A stretch of DNA of 64,000 nt from Litchfieldia sinesaloumensis (GCF_900156865.1 NZ_LT732529.1:3971114-4035113), one strand, 5' to 3'; numbered from the stretch's first letter, positions 31,793-41,813 are shown. Numbers and translations are program-made. Notes: generated from the sequence alone by a model not told the origin.

Positions 31793-33799
31793 ATGAAGAA
31801 AGTAATGAAGTTTTTAAAGCGATTTCAAAGACGAGAATACAAGGTTCAGAAGGATAGAACAAGAGGTATTTCACTAAAGACAAGAATCATTATCTTTTTT
31901 ATTTTATTCAGTTTTATACCTAGTGCAATTATTGGAAACGTTGTCTATTTTGTCTCAAAGGGAGAAATTGAGTCAAAAGTATCTGAGATGAATGAAGAAA
32001 TTGTGCATCAGGTTACCAAGAACGTAAATAATAGTATTTCAGAGCTTGAGAGTCTAATCCTTTTACCAATATCCAATTCAGATTTATTAAATTCAATCAA
32101 ATTAAATAGTGATTTATCTGATTACGAACAAGTACAAAATGATAGAAAGATTTCAGAATATCTACAAGCTATTCAGTTTTCAAATTCTAATGTGAAGTCA
32201 TTACTGTTTTTAGATAATGAAGATAAATTCTATAATAAAACGATCGAAGATACTTTTGATATTGATACGTTTTATAACACGGGAATTGCAGAGAAGGTTG
32301 AAAACCATCAAGGTAAAGCTCTTTGGATCCCTGAATTGGACGAGGAGAAGAAAGTGATTTATCTCTTTAAAAAGGTGAAAGGCCACGGAACGTTAATATT
32401 AGCTGCGGATCCTGCTATATTCCAAGGGGTTTTTGATTCGACTAGTGATTCCTCTGAACGTGAGATAGCAATTATAAATGAAGAAAATAGGATTGTCGCA
32501 AGTAATAATGAAGCTATTATAGGAGCTGACATCACTTCCAATCAGAAAAATAATAACAATGAGTACTTGACGTCAGATATGGAAAGTTCAAATGGTTGGA
32601 AAGTTAGTGTGTCCACGTCAAAATCATATTTGTTGAATGAGATTAATGATGTAATCTATCTCGTATTTCTAATTATCATTGGTTTTGTTCTACTATCAGT
32701 AATTGCTGGTGTCTTGCTCGCTTCAAGTATGACAAAGCCAATAACAAGAATTGTAGATTTAATGAAACAAGCTGAAACAGGAGATCTAACAAACCGTGCA
32801 GAGTATGTGAAAAGGAATGAGATTGGTCAACTAGGTCGAAGTTTCAATACAATGCTTGATAATATAAAAGCGGTTCTAAATGAAAATAAGAGAATTTCTA
32901 CTTATGCAGTTGATAGTTCACATCAATTAAAGCAAATTGCAACCGAAGCAAGTGAAGCGTCTATTCAGATTGGCGCTGCGATTGAAGAAGTAGCAAAAGG
33001 TGCAACTGTTCAAGTTGATTTTGCTGAAAAAACTAGTCAAGAAATGCAAATGCTATCTGACGAAATTAATGATGTAGCCACGAACATGACTAAGGTTTCG
33101 GATGTAACCTCCGCAACGAGACAAGTGAGTGGGCGGTCGATTGAAGCTATAAAAGAATTGACGGCGAAGAATGAAAAAATGGCTGTTAATATTCACCAAG
33201 TTGATCAAACGATTACAGCCTTAAATAAAGAGATTATGCAAATTCGTAATATCATCGAAATAATAAAAAGCATCAGTGATGAAACAAATCTGTTATCCTT
33301 AAATGCAAGTATTGAGGCAGCGCGCGCTGGTGAAGCGGGACGTGGTTTCTCTGTTGTGGCGCAAGAAATTAGAAAGCTAGCAGATCAATCAAAAACATCA
33401 TCAAATAAAATAGAGAAGGTTATTGAAGGTATACTCCTTCAGACTGAAAAGACAGTTGACTTGGTAAGGAAATCCATTCAATTATTTGAAGAGCAAACCG
33501 AGTCCGTCACCGATACACAGCAGTCCTTTGAGAGTATTTTGCATGGCACAAATTCAATTATCAATGAGATTGAGTTTATTGAAGAATCAATTGGTAAAAT
33601 ACACAAAAACAAAGAAACAGTCGAAAGTTCGATTACTAAAATGATTGAGATTGCCGAAATTTCCTCTTCAACAACACAAGAGGTAAATGCAACCACCGAA
33701 GAACAACTAGCTTCTGCAGAGGAGTTAGATCATTTTGCACTCTCGCTATCTGATACTATTTCCGAACTTCAAACGATGATTAACAAATTTAAAATTTAA
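31793..33799 (+). CDS. Methyl-accepting chemotaxis protein
   Basis: The ATG at 31793 follows GGAGATGGTGG and gives 668 residues. The first helix (about 32-54) and second helix (about 287-310) flank a 230-residue extracellular sensor of Cache-like size. A HAMP linker follows (about 310-365). The cytoplasmic coiled-coil signalling domain has the hairpin tip EAARAGEAGRGFSVVAQEIR (about 508-527), which contacts CheA and CheW. The ligand cannot be predicted. It is monocistronic with its own terminator. Confidence 0.93.
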   Translation: MKKVMKFLKRFQRREYKVQKDRTRGISLKTRIIIFFILFSFIPSAIIGNVVYFVSKGEIESKVSEMNEEIVHQVTKNVNNSISELESLILLPISNSDLLNSIKLNSDLSDYEQVQNDRKISEYLQAIQFSNSNVKSLLFLDNEDKFYNKTIEDTFDIDTFYNTGIAEKVENHQGKALWIPELDEEKKVIYLFKKVKGHGTLILAADPAIFQGVFDSTSDSSEREIAIINEENRIVASNNEAIIGADITSNQKNNNNEYLTSDMESSNGWKVSVSTSKSYLLNEINDVIYLVFLIIIGFVLLSVIAGVLLASSMTKPITRIVDLMKQAETGDLTNRAEYVKRNEIGQLGRSFNTMLDNIKAVLNENKRISTYAVDSSHQLKQIATEASEASIQIGAAIEEVAKGATVQVDFAEKTSQEMQMLSDEINDVATNMTKVSDVTSATRQVSGRSIEAIKELTAKNEKMAVNIHQVDQTITALNKEIMQIRNIIEIIKSISDETNLLSLNASIEAARAGEAGRGFSVVAQEIRKLADQSKTSSNKIEKVIEGILLQTEKTVDLVRKSIQLFEEQTESVTDTQQSFESILHGTNSIINEIEFIEESIGKIHKNKETVESSITKMIEIAEISSSTTQEVNATTEEQLASAEELDHFALSLSDTISELQTMINKFKI

Positions 33800-33806
33800 C
33801 ATGATA

Positions 33807-33841
33807 AAACAGGGAACTTGGACAACTCCCTGTTTATTTTT
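33807..33841 (+). terminator. Terminator after the chemoreceptor gene
   Basis: AAACAGGGA / TCCCTGTTT forms a 9-bp stem, followed by ATTTTT. Confidence 0.8.
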
Positions 33842-33944
33842 ATATGCCAAACTATTTCCTAACCGAATAAGGAAGGAAATGTTGCCGAAAGCGTACAATT
33901 TTTGATATTATCAGTATATTGTATGGCCGGTGGAGGTGAAGGAA

Positions 33945-34235
33945 ATGTCGAGAATTTCGATTGAAGAAGTAAAGCATGTTGCAAACTTAGCACGTTTAGC
34001 TGTAACAGAAGACGAAGCAAAGATGTTCCAACAACAGTTAGATGCAATTATTTCATTTGCTGAGCAATTAAATGAATTAGATACAGAAAATGTGGCGCCG
34101 ACTTCACATGTTCTTCCCGTAAAAAATGTAATGCGTGAGGATGTCGCAAAAGAAGGATTACCTGTTAATGAAGTATTGAAAAATGCACCAGATGCGAAGG
34201 ATGGTCAATTTCGTGTACCATCTATTATTGAATAA
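33945..34235 (+). CDS. gatC: Asp/Glu-tRNA amidotransferase subunit GatC
   Basis: GatC is the small subunit that wraps and stabilises GatA in the GatCAB complex. The 96-residue length is standard. [17 protein letters not shown] at the start and LREDV-like RVPSIIE at the end are typical. ATG 33945 is spaced from GGAGGTGAAGG; an in-frame ATG at 33930 overlaps the ribosome site. It is the first gene of gatCAB. Confidence 0.96.
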   Translation: MSRISIEEVKHVANLARLAVTEDEAKMFQQQLDAIISFAEQLNELDTENVAPTSHVLPVKNVMREDVAKEGLPVNEVLKNAPDAKDGQFRVPSIIE

Positions 34236-34249
34236 AGGGGGGAGAAAAG

Positions 34250-35707
34250 GTGTCACTATTTGATCATAAAGTCTCAGAATTACACTCACTATTAAACAAA
34301 AAAGAAATTTCAGTTTCAGACCTTGTAGATGAATCATACAAGAGAATCAGTGCAGTTGATGACAAAGTACAAGCCTTTCTTTCATTAAATGAAGAAAATG
34401 CAAGAGAATACGCAAAACAACTAGATGCTGCGCTTGGCAATGGTGATGAAGTAGGTCTTTTATTCGGAATGCCAGTCGGTATTAAAGATAACATCGTAAC
34501 GAAAGGTATTCGTACAACAGCTGCAAGTAAAATTCTCAAGAATTTTGATCCGATCTATGATGCGACGGTTGTTCAAAAGCTTCAGAAGGAGCAAACGGTA
34601 ACCGTTGGTAAGCTAAATATGGATGAGTTTGCGATGGGTTCATCAAATGAAAACTCTAGCTTCAAGGTAACGAAAAACCCATGGGATCTCGAGCGTGTTC
34701 CAGGAGGATCTAGTGGTGGTTCTGCTGCTGCGGTTGCTGCAGGGGAAGTACTGTTCTCATTGGGTTCAGATACAGGCGGATCAATCCGTCAGCCAGCAGC
34801 GTTTTGTGGTGTTGTTGGACTAAAACCTACGTATGGCAGAGTATCACGTTTTGGATTGATTGCATTTGCATCATCACTAGATCAAATCGGGCCAGTTACT
34901 CGAACAGTCGAAGACAATGCCTATCTTTTACAGGCGATTTCTGGTGTGGATTCAATGGATGCAACCTCGGCAAATGTCGATGTACCAAACTACGTATCTG
35001 CCCTAACTGGTGATGTTAAAGGACTTAAGATTGCCGTTCCAAAGGAATACCTTGGTGAAGGTGTGAATGAAGAAGTACGTCAATCAGTACTTGATGCGTT
35101 AAAGGTACTCGAAGGACTTGGAGCAACTTGGGAAGAAGTATCACTTCCGCATTCTAAATATGCACTTGCTACATATTACTTACTATCTTCATCAGAAGCA
35201 TCTGCAAACCTAGCACGCTTTGACGGTGTTCGTTATGGATACCGTACAGATAATGCAGAGAATCTTATTGAGATGTACAAGCAAACGAGAAGTGAAGGCT
35301 TCGGTGATGAAGTAAAACGTCGTATCATGCTTGGAACGTTTGCACTTAGCTCAGGTTATTATGATGCTTATTATAAAAAGGCGCAAAAAGTCCGTACATT
35401 AATTAAGAAAGACTTTGAAGATGTCTTTGAAAAATACGATGTAATAATTGGACCAACTACACCAACACCAGCATTTAAAATTGGTGAAAACACGAAGGAC
35501 CCACTTACAATGTATGCGAATGATATTCTGACCATCCCAGTCAACCTTGCGGGTGTACCTGGAATATCCGTTCCTTGTGGCTTCTCAAATGGTTTACCGC
35601 TTGGACTCCAAATCATTGGAAAGCATTTTGATGAAAGTACGATCTATCGTGTTGCTGATGCGTTCGAAAAGGCAACCGACCATCATAAACAAAAACCACA
35701 ATTGTAA
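34250..35707 (+). CDS. gatA: Asp/Glu-tRNA amidotransferase subunit GatA
   Basis: GatA is the glutaminase subunit of the enzyme that converts Glu-tRNA(Gln) to Gln-tRNA(Gln). It has the amidase signature with the Ser-cisSer-Lys triad: VGIKDNI (Lys about 79), [15 protein letters not shown] and [14 protein letters not shown]. 485 residues is normal. The GTG start follows AAAGGGGGG. It lies 14 bases after gatC and before gatB. Confidence 0.97.
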   Translation: MSLFDHKVSELHSLLNKKEISVSDLVDESYKRISAVDDKVQAFLSLNEENAREYAKQLDAALGNGDEVGLLFGMPVGIKDNIVTKGIRTTAASKILKNFDPIYDATVVQKLQKEQTVTVGKLNMDEFAMGSSNENSSFKVTKNPWDLERVPGGSSGGSAAAVAAGEVLFSLGSDTGGSIRQPAAFCGVVGLKPTYGRVSRFGLIAFASSLDQIGPVTRTVEDNAYLLQAISGVDSMDATSANVDVPNYVSALTGDVKGLKIAVPKEYLGEGVNEEVRQSVLDALKVLEGLGATWEEVSLPHSKYALATYYLLSSSEASANLARFDGVRYGYRTDNAENLIEMYKQTRSEGFGDEVKRRIMLGTFALSSGYYDAYYKKAQKVRTLIKKDFEDVFEKYDVIIGPTTPTPAFKIGENTKDPLTMYANDILTIPVNLAGVPGISVPCGFSNGLPLGLQIIGKHFDESTIYRVADAFEKATDHHKQKPQL

Positions 35708-35721
35708 GGGGGGAAAACAAG

Positions 35722-37152
35722 ATGAAATTTGAAACAGTAATTGGGTTAGAGGTTCACGTCGAACTTAAGACCGAGTCTAAAATATTTTCAAGTGCACCGA
35801 ATGAATTTGGAGCTGCTCCTAATACCAACACAAGTGTTGTTGAACTAGGATATCCAGGTGTTCTACCGGTTGTAAATAAAAAAGCAGTTGAATGGGCTAT
35901 GAAGGCAGCGATGGCATTAAACTGTGAGATTAATCAGGAAACGAAGTTCGACCGAAAAAATTACTTCTATCCGGATAATCCAAAAGCCTACCAAATCTCT
36001 CAGTTTGATAAGCCAATTGGTGAAAATGGCTGGATTGATATTGAAGTGAACGGTGAAACGAAAAGAATCGGAATCACGCGTCTTCACCTAGAGGAGGATG
36101 CTGGTAAACTGACTCACTCAGGAAGAGGGTATTCATTAGTTGATTTAAACCGACAAGGGACACCCTTGATTGAAATTGTATCAGAGCCAGACATCAGAAC
36201 GCCTGAAGAGGCATATGCTTACTTGGAAAAATTAAAATCAATCGTTCAATATACTGGTGTATCTGATTGTAAAATGGAAGAAGGCTCACTTCGCTGTGAT
36301 GCTAATATCTCGTTACGTCCAGTGGGTCAGAAAGAGTTTGGTACTAAAACCGAGCTTAAAAATCTAAACTCATTTGCATTCGTTAAAAATGGTCTTGAGT
36401 ATGAAGAAATTCGTCAGGCGGAAGTTCTATCTGCAGGTGGAGTAATTGAGCAGGAAACTCGTCGTTATGATGAATCTTCAAAGTCAACGATCTTAATGCG
36501 TGTGAAAGAAGGTTCAGATGACTACCGCTATTTCCCTGAGCCAGACTTAGTGGAACTTTATATTGATGATGAGTGGATGGAACGAGTTCGAGCAGAAATT
36601 CCAGAGCTTCCAGATGCTCGTAAAAAGCGATATATTGAAGAGCTAGGTCTTCCTGAATACGATGCCGCAGTACTTACAGTAACTAAGGAAACTTCCGATT
36701 TCTTTGAGGAAACAGTAGCAAACGGTGCAGATGCAAAACAGGCGTCTAACTGGATAATGGGCGAGGTTTCAGGTTATTTAAATGCAGAGCAGAAAGAATT
36801 ACACGAGATCGCATTAGCACCTACGAGCCTCGCAGGCATGATCAAGCTAATCGAAAATGGAACAATCTCCTCTAAAATCGCCAAAACAGTATTTAAGGAA
36901 TTAATTGAAAATGGCGGAGATGCGGAAAGCATTGTAAAGGAAAAGGGACTAGTTCAAATCTCTGATGAGGGTGCTCTAACCAAGATTGTTGTCGAGGTTA
37001 TTGGGAACAACCCACAATCCGTAGAAGACTTTAAGAACGGAAAAGGGAAAGCTATTGGATTCCTTGTTGGTCAAGTTATGAAACAAACAAAAGGACAAGC
37101 TAACCCACAAATGGTAAATAAAATTCTAGCTGAAGAATTGAATAAACTTTAA
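35722..37152 (+). CDS. gatB: Asp/Glu-tRNA amidotransferase subunit GatB
   Basis: GatB binds tRNA and performs the ATP-dependent amidation. The 476-residue protein opens with [12 protein letters not shown]. It has the kinase/amidation domain segments [18 protein letters not shown] and [10 protein letters not shown], the [11 protein letters not shown] block, and a helical YqeY-like tail (about 330-476). ATG 35722 follows AAGGGGGG. A terminator ends the operon. Confidence 0.97.
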   Translation: MKFETVIGLEVHVELKTESKIFSSAPNEFGAAPNTNTSVVELGYPGVLPVVNKKAVEWAMKAAMALNCEINQETKFDRKNYFYPDNPKAYQISQFDKPIGENGWIDIEVNGETKRIGITRLHLEEDAGKLTHSGRGYSLVDLNRQGTPLIEIVSEPDIRTPEEAYAYLEKLKSIVQYTGVSDCKMEEGSLRCDANISLRPVGQKEFGTKTELKNLNSFAFVKNGLEYEEIRQAEVLSAGGVIEQETRRYDESSKSTILMRVKEGSDDYRYFPEPDLVELYIDDEWMERVRAEIPELPDARKKRYIEELGLPEYDAAVLTVTKETSDFFEETVANGADAKQASNWIMGEVSGYLNAEQKELHEIALAPTSLAGMIKLIENGTISSKIAKTVFKELIENGGDAESIVKEKGLVQISDEGALTKIVVEVIGNNPQSVEDFKNGKGKAIGFLVGQVMKQTKGQANPQMVNKILAEELNKL

Positions 37153-37161
37153 ATCTTAAAG

Positions 37162-37192
37162 GGCCTATCTTAAAAAAAGATAGGCCATTTTT
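37162..37192 (+). terminator. Terminator of gatCAB
   Basis: GGCCTATCTT / AAGATAGGCC forms a 10-bp perfect stem with a 5-base loop, followed by ATTTTT. Confidence 0.9.
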
Positions 37193-37256
37193 GAAACTTT
37201 TTTTGGTTGTTAATCGTAAAATAGAAAAGTGGTTTTAAACTAAAGGGGGGCTTAGG

Positions 37257-37514
37257 ATGAGTGACGGGTTTATTTTTTATATAATTGGTGGCGTTCTTCT
37301 TCTTTATATTTTAATTATGATTCCAATCCAGTACCGAAATATTGAGGCAACAAAACAGGAAATCAAGAGAACGAATAAAACACATAACGAAATGTACGAA
37401 AACAAGTCATTCGAGGAACAACAATTGCAGTTTAACCTTCAAGGAAGCCTACTAAACCTACCATCTACTTTAATTGCTACATTAATCTATAAAATACTCC
37501 ATCGAAATAAATAA
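37257..37514 (+). CDS. Small membrane protein, unknown function
   Basis: The 85-residue product has one N-terminal helix (about 5-24). A charged, probably coiled-coil stretch follows (about 28-55), then a short hydrophobic segment (63-80). The ATG follows AAAGGGGGGC, an excellent ribosome site, and its own terminator follows. I do not recognise a family. It lies between gatCAB and the sigma-factor operon. Confidence 0.65.
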   Translation: MSDGFIFYIIGGVLLLYILIMIPIQYRNIEATKQEIKRTNKTHNEMYENKSFEEQQLQFNLQGSLLNLPSTLIATLIYKILHRNK

Positions 37515-37525
37515 TGTTATTCAGC

Positions 37526-37558
37526 AGACCTTCATTTATTGGAGGTCTTTTTCTTTTG
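37526..37558 (+). terminator. Terminator before the sigma-factor operon
   Basis: AGACCT / AGGTCT with adjacent weak pairs, followed by TTTTCTTTT. Confidence 0.65.
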
Positions 37559-37653
37559 CAAAAAAACTTTTAAACTTTTTTTGTAAAAACTGTAGGGTAT
37601 AGTAGGTGTATATTCGTCTAATTAGGTAGAAAGAGAGAAAGGGGGAGAGCACG

Positions 37654-38199
37654 ATTCAGGATGAGTTATTGGTTGAGAAGGCAAAAGCTGGGGATGAGCA
37701 TGCTTTTCGTTTGTTAGTTGAGAAATATAAGAATCTAGTATTCAAGGCGATTTATTCTGTTTTACGTCATGAAAAGGATGCAGAGGATGCTACCCAAGAA
37801 GTATTTCTTAAAATCTATTATGCTCTCCCCCGGTACAGCTCTCAGGGGATTAAAGCGTGGATGACTCGAATAGCAGTGAACCATGCTATCGATGTTAAAC
37901 GGAAGAAACAACGACAGCGTGAGGTGGTTCTCGATTCTGATGATGTCTATGTACTTCCATCGTCCGAGGAAAATAGCGATATCCCCCTATTAAAACAAGA
38001 ACAAAGGGAACTCGTCAAAAACCGGTTGAATCATATGCCAGCGAATTATCGTGAAGTAATTGAAGCTTATTACATAGCAGAAAAAAGCTATAAACAAATA
38101 GCAAAGGAACAACAGGTAGAGGTGAAGACAATCGAGACGAAGTTATATCGAGCTCGAAATTGGATGAAAAAACATTGGAAGGAGGAAGATTTTTGGTGA
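37654..38199 (+). CDS. ECF-type sigma-70 factor (apparent ATT start)
   Basis: The protein directs RNA polymerase to a small regulon. Region 2 is HAFRLLVEKYKNLVFKAIY plus DAEDATQEVFLKIYYALPRY, and region 4 is MPANYREVIEAYYIAEKSYKQIA with the helix-turn-helix to VKTIETKLYRARNWM. No ATG or GTG opens the frame. An in-frame stop lies at 37627, and GGGGGAG (37641-37647) is spaced for ATT 37654, giving a typical ECF N-terminus (QDELLVEKAKAGDEHAF). TTG 37669 is the only conventional alternative but lies 21 bases from the ribosome site. Its stop overlaps the anti-sigma start (GTGA). Confidence 0.88.
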   Translation: MQDELLVEKAKAGDEHAFRLLVEKYKNLVFKAIYSVLRHEKDAEDATQEVFLKIYYALPRYSSQGIKAWMTRIAVNHAIDVKRKKQRQREVVLDSDDVYVLPSSEENSDIPLLKQEQRELVKNRLNHMPANYREVIEAYYIAEKSYKQIAKEQQVEVKTIETKLYRARNWMKKHWKEEDFW

Positions 38200-38636
38200 A
38201 ACATTTTAAGAGTGAAGAGTGGTTGTTGTACATTAAGGACGAATTAGCAGAAGTAAAGCGAGAAGAACTCGAAAATCACTTATTTTCCTGTGACCAATGT
38301 TTGGAAGTATATATGAGCTTAATTGAGAATCAGGCCGAGGAATTACCCGATATTGTAAATGCTAGCTTTACAGATGACGTGATTCTAAAGCTTTTGATAA
38401 AAAAGGAAAACCAAAAGAGGTCTTTTTTACAAAGCCCAATCTTTCATTACGGAGTCGCTGCAGCTGTAACGTTGACGTTAATGTCGACTGGTGTCTTCCA
38501 AAGTATGACAAGTATCCTTGGCACGGTGGAGGCATCTAGCTTTGCGAAGGAAAGGCATTCTGTTTCAGATAACTTGATGGAAAAAGCGTTATCGCTTTTT
38601 AACATAATTGATATTCAGGAGGAGGGAGAAAAATGA
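38196..38636 (+). CDS. Zinc-finger anti-sigma factor, membrane-anchored
   Basis: The 146-residue protein starts on GTG 38196, overlapping the sigma stop by four bases and preceded by GGAGGAAG. The N-terminal domain shows the HxxxCxxC motif (HLFSCDQC, about residues 29-36) of zinc-binding anti-sigma factors. One membrane helix follows (about 90-110, VAAAVTLTLMSTGVF). The outside tail is short. It most likely holds the preceding sigma at the membrane. The end overlaps the next gene by four bases. Confidence 0.85.
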   Translation: MKHFKSEEWLLYIKDELAEVKREELENHLFSCDQCLEVYMSLIENQAEELPDIVNASFTDDVILKLLIKKENQKRSFLQSPIFHYGVAAAVTLTLMSTGVFQSMTSILGTVEASSFAKERHSVSDNLMEKALSLFNIIDIQEEGEK

Positions 38637-39715
38637 ATTATAATCCAGTACTGGCATTTTTTCTATCGTTTATTCCAGGGGTTGGACATTTTTACGTAAA
38701 TCGCAAGGTTAGAGGGTTTTTATATGGAATGGGTGCTTTTGTCCCATTATTTTTTATCATTTTTCTTTTCGTTATGGGTGGTTATTATGGTGATGAGATA
38801 TTTGTCGGATTATTATTTTCATTCTTTGTTACGGTAATCAATGTGTTAGATATGATTTTATTTTTATTGAAAAAGAACAAACATCATCAGCAGGTTGGAG
38901 AAGAACAAATGGTTCTGAATCGAACGGACGATTCAGAACGTTTCTATACCATTATTCTTTCGTTTATCCCCGGTTTAGGGCATTTTCAATTAGGATTGTT
39001 AAACCGTGGGCTGACATTTCTAATCGGTTTTTTTGGATTAGGGACGATGGTTGTATTTATTTCAATCTTTACTGACCAAGGCGCATTCTTAGTGTTTTTA
39101 GGGATTCTACCGATTCTTTGGGTATACAATATGTTCGATGCGATTCAACTGGTCGGGAAGAAACAACGTGGAGAAGAGCTAGTAGACAAGACGATTATTG
39201 AAGATTTTGAGGATACAAGACGTGAGCAGGGACGCAAAAGCAAAACTCTAGCAACAATTTTAGCGATTTTTCCAGGGGCTGGGCATATGTATCTTGGACT
39301 GCAAAAACGTGGTATACAGTTAATGGCAGCCTTTTTATTCGGGATTTACATTTTAGATGTACTCAGGTTATCGTTGTTCCTATTTTTAATCCCGATTATT
39401 TGGTTTTACAGCTTTTTTGATGCCCTCCAAAAGGTTTCTAAGCATGGTGAAGAGGATCTTGAAGATGTGCCGGTTGTTTCGTATATTGTAAATCATCAAA
39501 AGTGGGTAGGATTTGGGCTTATTGCGTTAGGTCTCTATTATTTACTTGTGAATGTTGTGCTGCCTACGGTTGGTCCAATGGTCATGGAAGCATTTAATTT
39601 TGATATACACAATTTTTACTACAATTACCTCCAAGGCACAATTATCTGCATTCTGTTAATTGGTGGTGGATTGAAGCTAATGATAGGAAATAAAAAACGG
39701 AAGGAGAATGCATAA
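38633..39715 (+). CDS. Polytopic membrane protein with three internal repeats
   Basis: The 360-residue protein has about nine helices and three tandem modules. Each begins with a related motif: SFIPGVGHFYVNRKVRG (12-28), SFIPGLGHFQLGLLNRG (110-126) and AIFPGAGHMYLGLQKRG (211-227). Each ends 45-60 residues later with a D-containing helix (VLDMILF, MFDAIQL, FFDALQK). The motif resembles the TM2 domain. A last part (about 290-350) has two more helices. Triplication is unusual. No function is assigned; the operon position suggests envelope sensing or output. It overlaps both neighbours. Confidence 0.75.
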   Translation: MNYNPVLAFFLSFIPGVGHFYVNRKVRGFLYGMGAFVPLFFIIFLFVMGGYYGDEIFVGLLFSFFVTVINVLDMILFLLKKNKHHQQVGEEQMVLNRTDDSERFYTIILSFIPGLGHFQLGLLNRGLTFLIGFFGLGTMVVFISIFTDQGAFLVFLGILPILWVYNMFDAIQLVGKKQRGEELVDKTIIEDFEDTRREQGRKSKTLATILAIFPGAGHMYLGLQKRGIQLMAAFLFGIYILDVLRLSLFLFLIPIIWFYSFFDALQKVSKHGEEDLEDVPVVSYIVNHQKWVGFGLIALGLYYLLVNVVLPTVGPMVMEAFNFDIHNFYYNYLQGTIICILLIGGGLKLMIGNKKRKENA

Positions 39716-40668
39716 TGAGAAAATGGCGAGTGGGCTCTGTGTCGATGGGTTTATCTTTATTTCTATTAGGTATTCTTCTTTTCTTATCACAGCTAAAAGG
39801 AATGAGCATGATGGAGCCACTACTTGTGTGGTGGCCACTCATTCTCATCGTTTTAGGAATTGAGATTGTTTTATATCTTATATTGTCCAAACAGGAGAAT
39901 CCAATCGTAAAATACGATATTTTAAGTATTTTCTTTGTAGGGGTAATCGGGACGATTGGGATCGGGTTCACTCTACTATCATCAATAGGGCTTATTGAGG
40001 AGGTTCAAGGTGCGATTGGCGCAGAGCAACGTTCGATGGATTTACCTGCTGTTAGCGAAACCCTGGAAAGCAATATCATGAGGATCGTCCTTGAAACAAA
40101 CGGAGTTCCTAGCAAAATTGAAGGGTCAACTGCGAATGAACTACATGTATTTGGTTTATACCGTGCAACGGTCCATCCAAAAGAAAAACCACTTATCACT
40201 GAAACGGGTGACTATGTACAAACAAAGGTAGTTGGGGATACCATGTATGTAACATTGAAAGAGCCAACAGATAAAATAGGACCATTTTCTACGTATACTA
40301 CAATGGAGCCAACGATTATTGTACCCAGTTCCATTCAGCTAGAGGTTCGTGGTCAGCATAGTCCTGTTTCACTTTACCCTGGCTCACTTGAAAACAACTG
40401 GATTGTAGATGGAGCCTCTGATGTAATGGTTCATATAAATGATAAGAGCAACATCTTATTATCTGCCGTTTCTCAAAATGACCTTGATAATGGAAATGTA
40501 GCATGGGATAAAATCGATACAACGGACCGTGACCGTATTGATGAGGTGTATGAGGAAAGTACCACTGAAAAATTATACAAGGGAACGAAAAAGCTAGGTG
40601 AAGGAACTTATAAGTTATCCATTTTTAATAGTGATCTTGTTACTGTAAATCTAGTTGAAAAACTTTAA
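39715..40668 (+). CDS. LiaI/LiaF-like membrane protein with extracytoplasmic domain
   Basis: The 317-residue protein has three N-terminal helices (about 9-28, 38-58, 69-95), laid out like LiaI/LiaF membrane regions (DUF5668-like). A 220-residue external, beta-rich tail follows. LiaF-type proteins tune cell-envelope stress signalling. It starts in the overlap with the preceding stop (TAATG). It is the last gene of the sigma / anti-sigma operon, so it may sense the stress or be an output. The tail has no signature I recognise. Confidence 0.7.
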   Translation: MRKWRVGSVSMGLSLFLLGILLFLSQLKGMSMMEPLLVWWPLILIVLGIEIVLYLILSKQENPIVKYDILSIFFVGVIGTIGIGFTLLSSIGLIEEVQGAIGAEQRSMDLPAVSETLESNIMRIVLETNGVPSKIEGSTANELHVFGLYRATVHPKEKPLITETGDYVQTKVVGDTMYVTLKEPTDKIGPFSTYTTMEPTIIVPSSIQLEVRGQHSPVSLYPGSLENNWIVDGASDVMVHINDKSNILLSAVSQNDLDNGNVAWDKIDTTDRDRIDEVYEESTTEKLYKGTKKLGEGTYKLSIFNSDLVTVNLVEKL

Positions 40669-40676
40669 GTGATATG

Positions 40677-40707
40677 TGCGCTTTGATTTCGGTCAAAGCG
40701 CATTTTT
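40677..40707 (+). terminator. Terminator of the ECF-sigma operon
   Basis: TGCGCTTTGA / TCAAAGCGCA forms a perfect 10-bp stem with a TTTCGG loop, then TTTTT. Confidence 0.9.
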
Positions 40708-40881
40708 GAATACGTAGCTACGTATAAAGGGCAACATAATAGTGTTTTTTGAATATAAATGATATAGTAGAAGGGCAAGAAGGAATTGGATTATTTTGTT
40801 AATATCTAAATTGATAAAATGGTTTGGATAAGCTATGATGTAAAAATAAACAAATGATTATCTTATTTTAGGATGATGAAA

Positions 40882-41784
40882 ATGAAAAGAGCTCGAATTA
40901 TATATAATCCAACCTCTGGAAGGGAGTTATTTAAAAGACATCTTCCTGAGGTATTAGAAAAGCTAGAACGAGCAGGCTATGAAACGTCATGCCATGCCAC
41001 AACTGGTGCTGGTGATGCAACAAATGCTGCTCGAATCGCGGTTGAAAGAAAGTTTGACCTCGTTATCGCTGCAGGTGGCGATGGAACAATAAATGAGGTT
41101 GTAAATGGCTTAGCCCAGCAGGAGTATCGTCCGACACTAGGTATTATTCCAGTTGGTACGACAAATGACTTTGCACGTGCGATTGGGGTTCCTCGGAATA
41201 TTGATGGAGCCTGTGATGTGATTGTCGAGGGTAACTCAGTTCCGATTGATATAGGCAAAGTAAGTGACAAATATTTCATTAATATTGCTGGCGGCGGAAG
41301 GTTAACCGAACTAACCTATGAGGTACCGAGTAAGCTTAAGACCATGCTTGGCCAGTTAGCATACTACTTAAAAGGCATGGAGATGCTACCGTCAATTCGT
41401 CCGACAGAAGTCAGTATTGAATATGACGGGAAGCTATTTGAGGGTGAAATCATGTTATTCCTTGTCTCCTTAACAAATTCTGTCGGGGGCTTTGAAAAAC
41501 TAGCACCAGATTCCTCACTGAATGATGGCCTGTTTGATCTGTTAATTTTAAAAAAGGCAAACTTAGCTGATTTTATCAAAGTGGCGACGCTCGCTATTCG
41601 TGGTGAGCATATTAATGATCCGCACGTGATTTACACGAAAGCCAATCGAATAAAAGTAAACCCAACCGAAAAAATGCAAATTAATTTAGACGGTGAGTAC
41701 GGTGGCCTTCTACCAGGCGAATTTGTGAATTTGTATAAACATATTAATGTGTTGGTATCGAAAGAAAAAGCAGAGAACATGTAA
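40882..41784 (+). CDS. dgkB: Diacylglycerol kinase DgkB
   Basis: DgkB phosphorylates diacylglycerol released by lipoteichoic acid synthesis, returning it to phospholipid. The 300-residue soluble lipid kinase has AAGGDGTINEVVNGL (about 63-77) and IPVGTTNDFARA. NSVGGFEKLAPDSSLNDG and INLDGEYGG follow in the C-terminal domain. ATG 40882 gives the usual MKRARIIYNP start; two upstream ATGs overlap the ribosome site TAGGATGATG. It is the Bacillus yerQ neighbour of rlmCD. Confidence 0.96.
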   Translation: MKRARIIYNPTSGRELFKRHLPEVLEKLERAGYETSCHATTGAGDATNAARIAVERKFDLVIAAGGDGTINEVVNGLAQQEYRPTLGIIPVGTTNDFARAIGVPRNIDGACDVIVEGNSVPIDIGKVSDKYFINIAGGGRLTELTYEVPSKLKTMLGQLAYYLKGMEMLPSIRPTEVSIEYDGKLFEGEIMLFLVSLTNSVGGFEKLAPDSSLNDGLFDLLILKKANLADFIKVATLAIRGEHINDPHVIYTKANRIKVNPTEKMQINLDGEYGGLLPGEFVNLYKHINVLVSKEKAENM

Positions 41785-41787
41785 AAA

Positions 41788-41813
41788 AGATCTGGCGTAT
41801 GCCGGATTTTTTT
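41788..41813 (+). terminator. Terminator after dgkB
   Basis: ATCTGGC-GTAT-GCCGGAT forms a 7-bp stem, followed by seven T. Confidence 0.85.

Noticed and set aside
37560-37650. Autoregulated ECF promoter (AAC ... CGTC) before the sigma gene
   Set aside because: CGTCTA is present, but no AAC lies 16-17 bases upstream, so the pattern does not fit.
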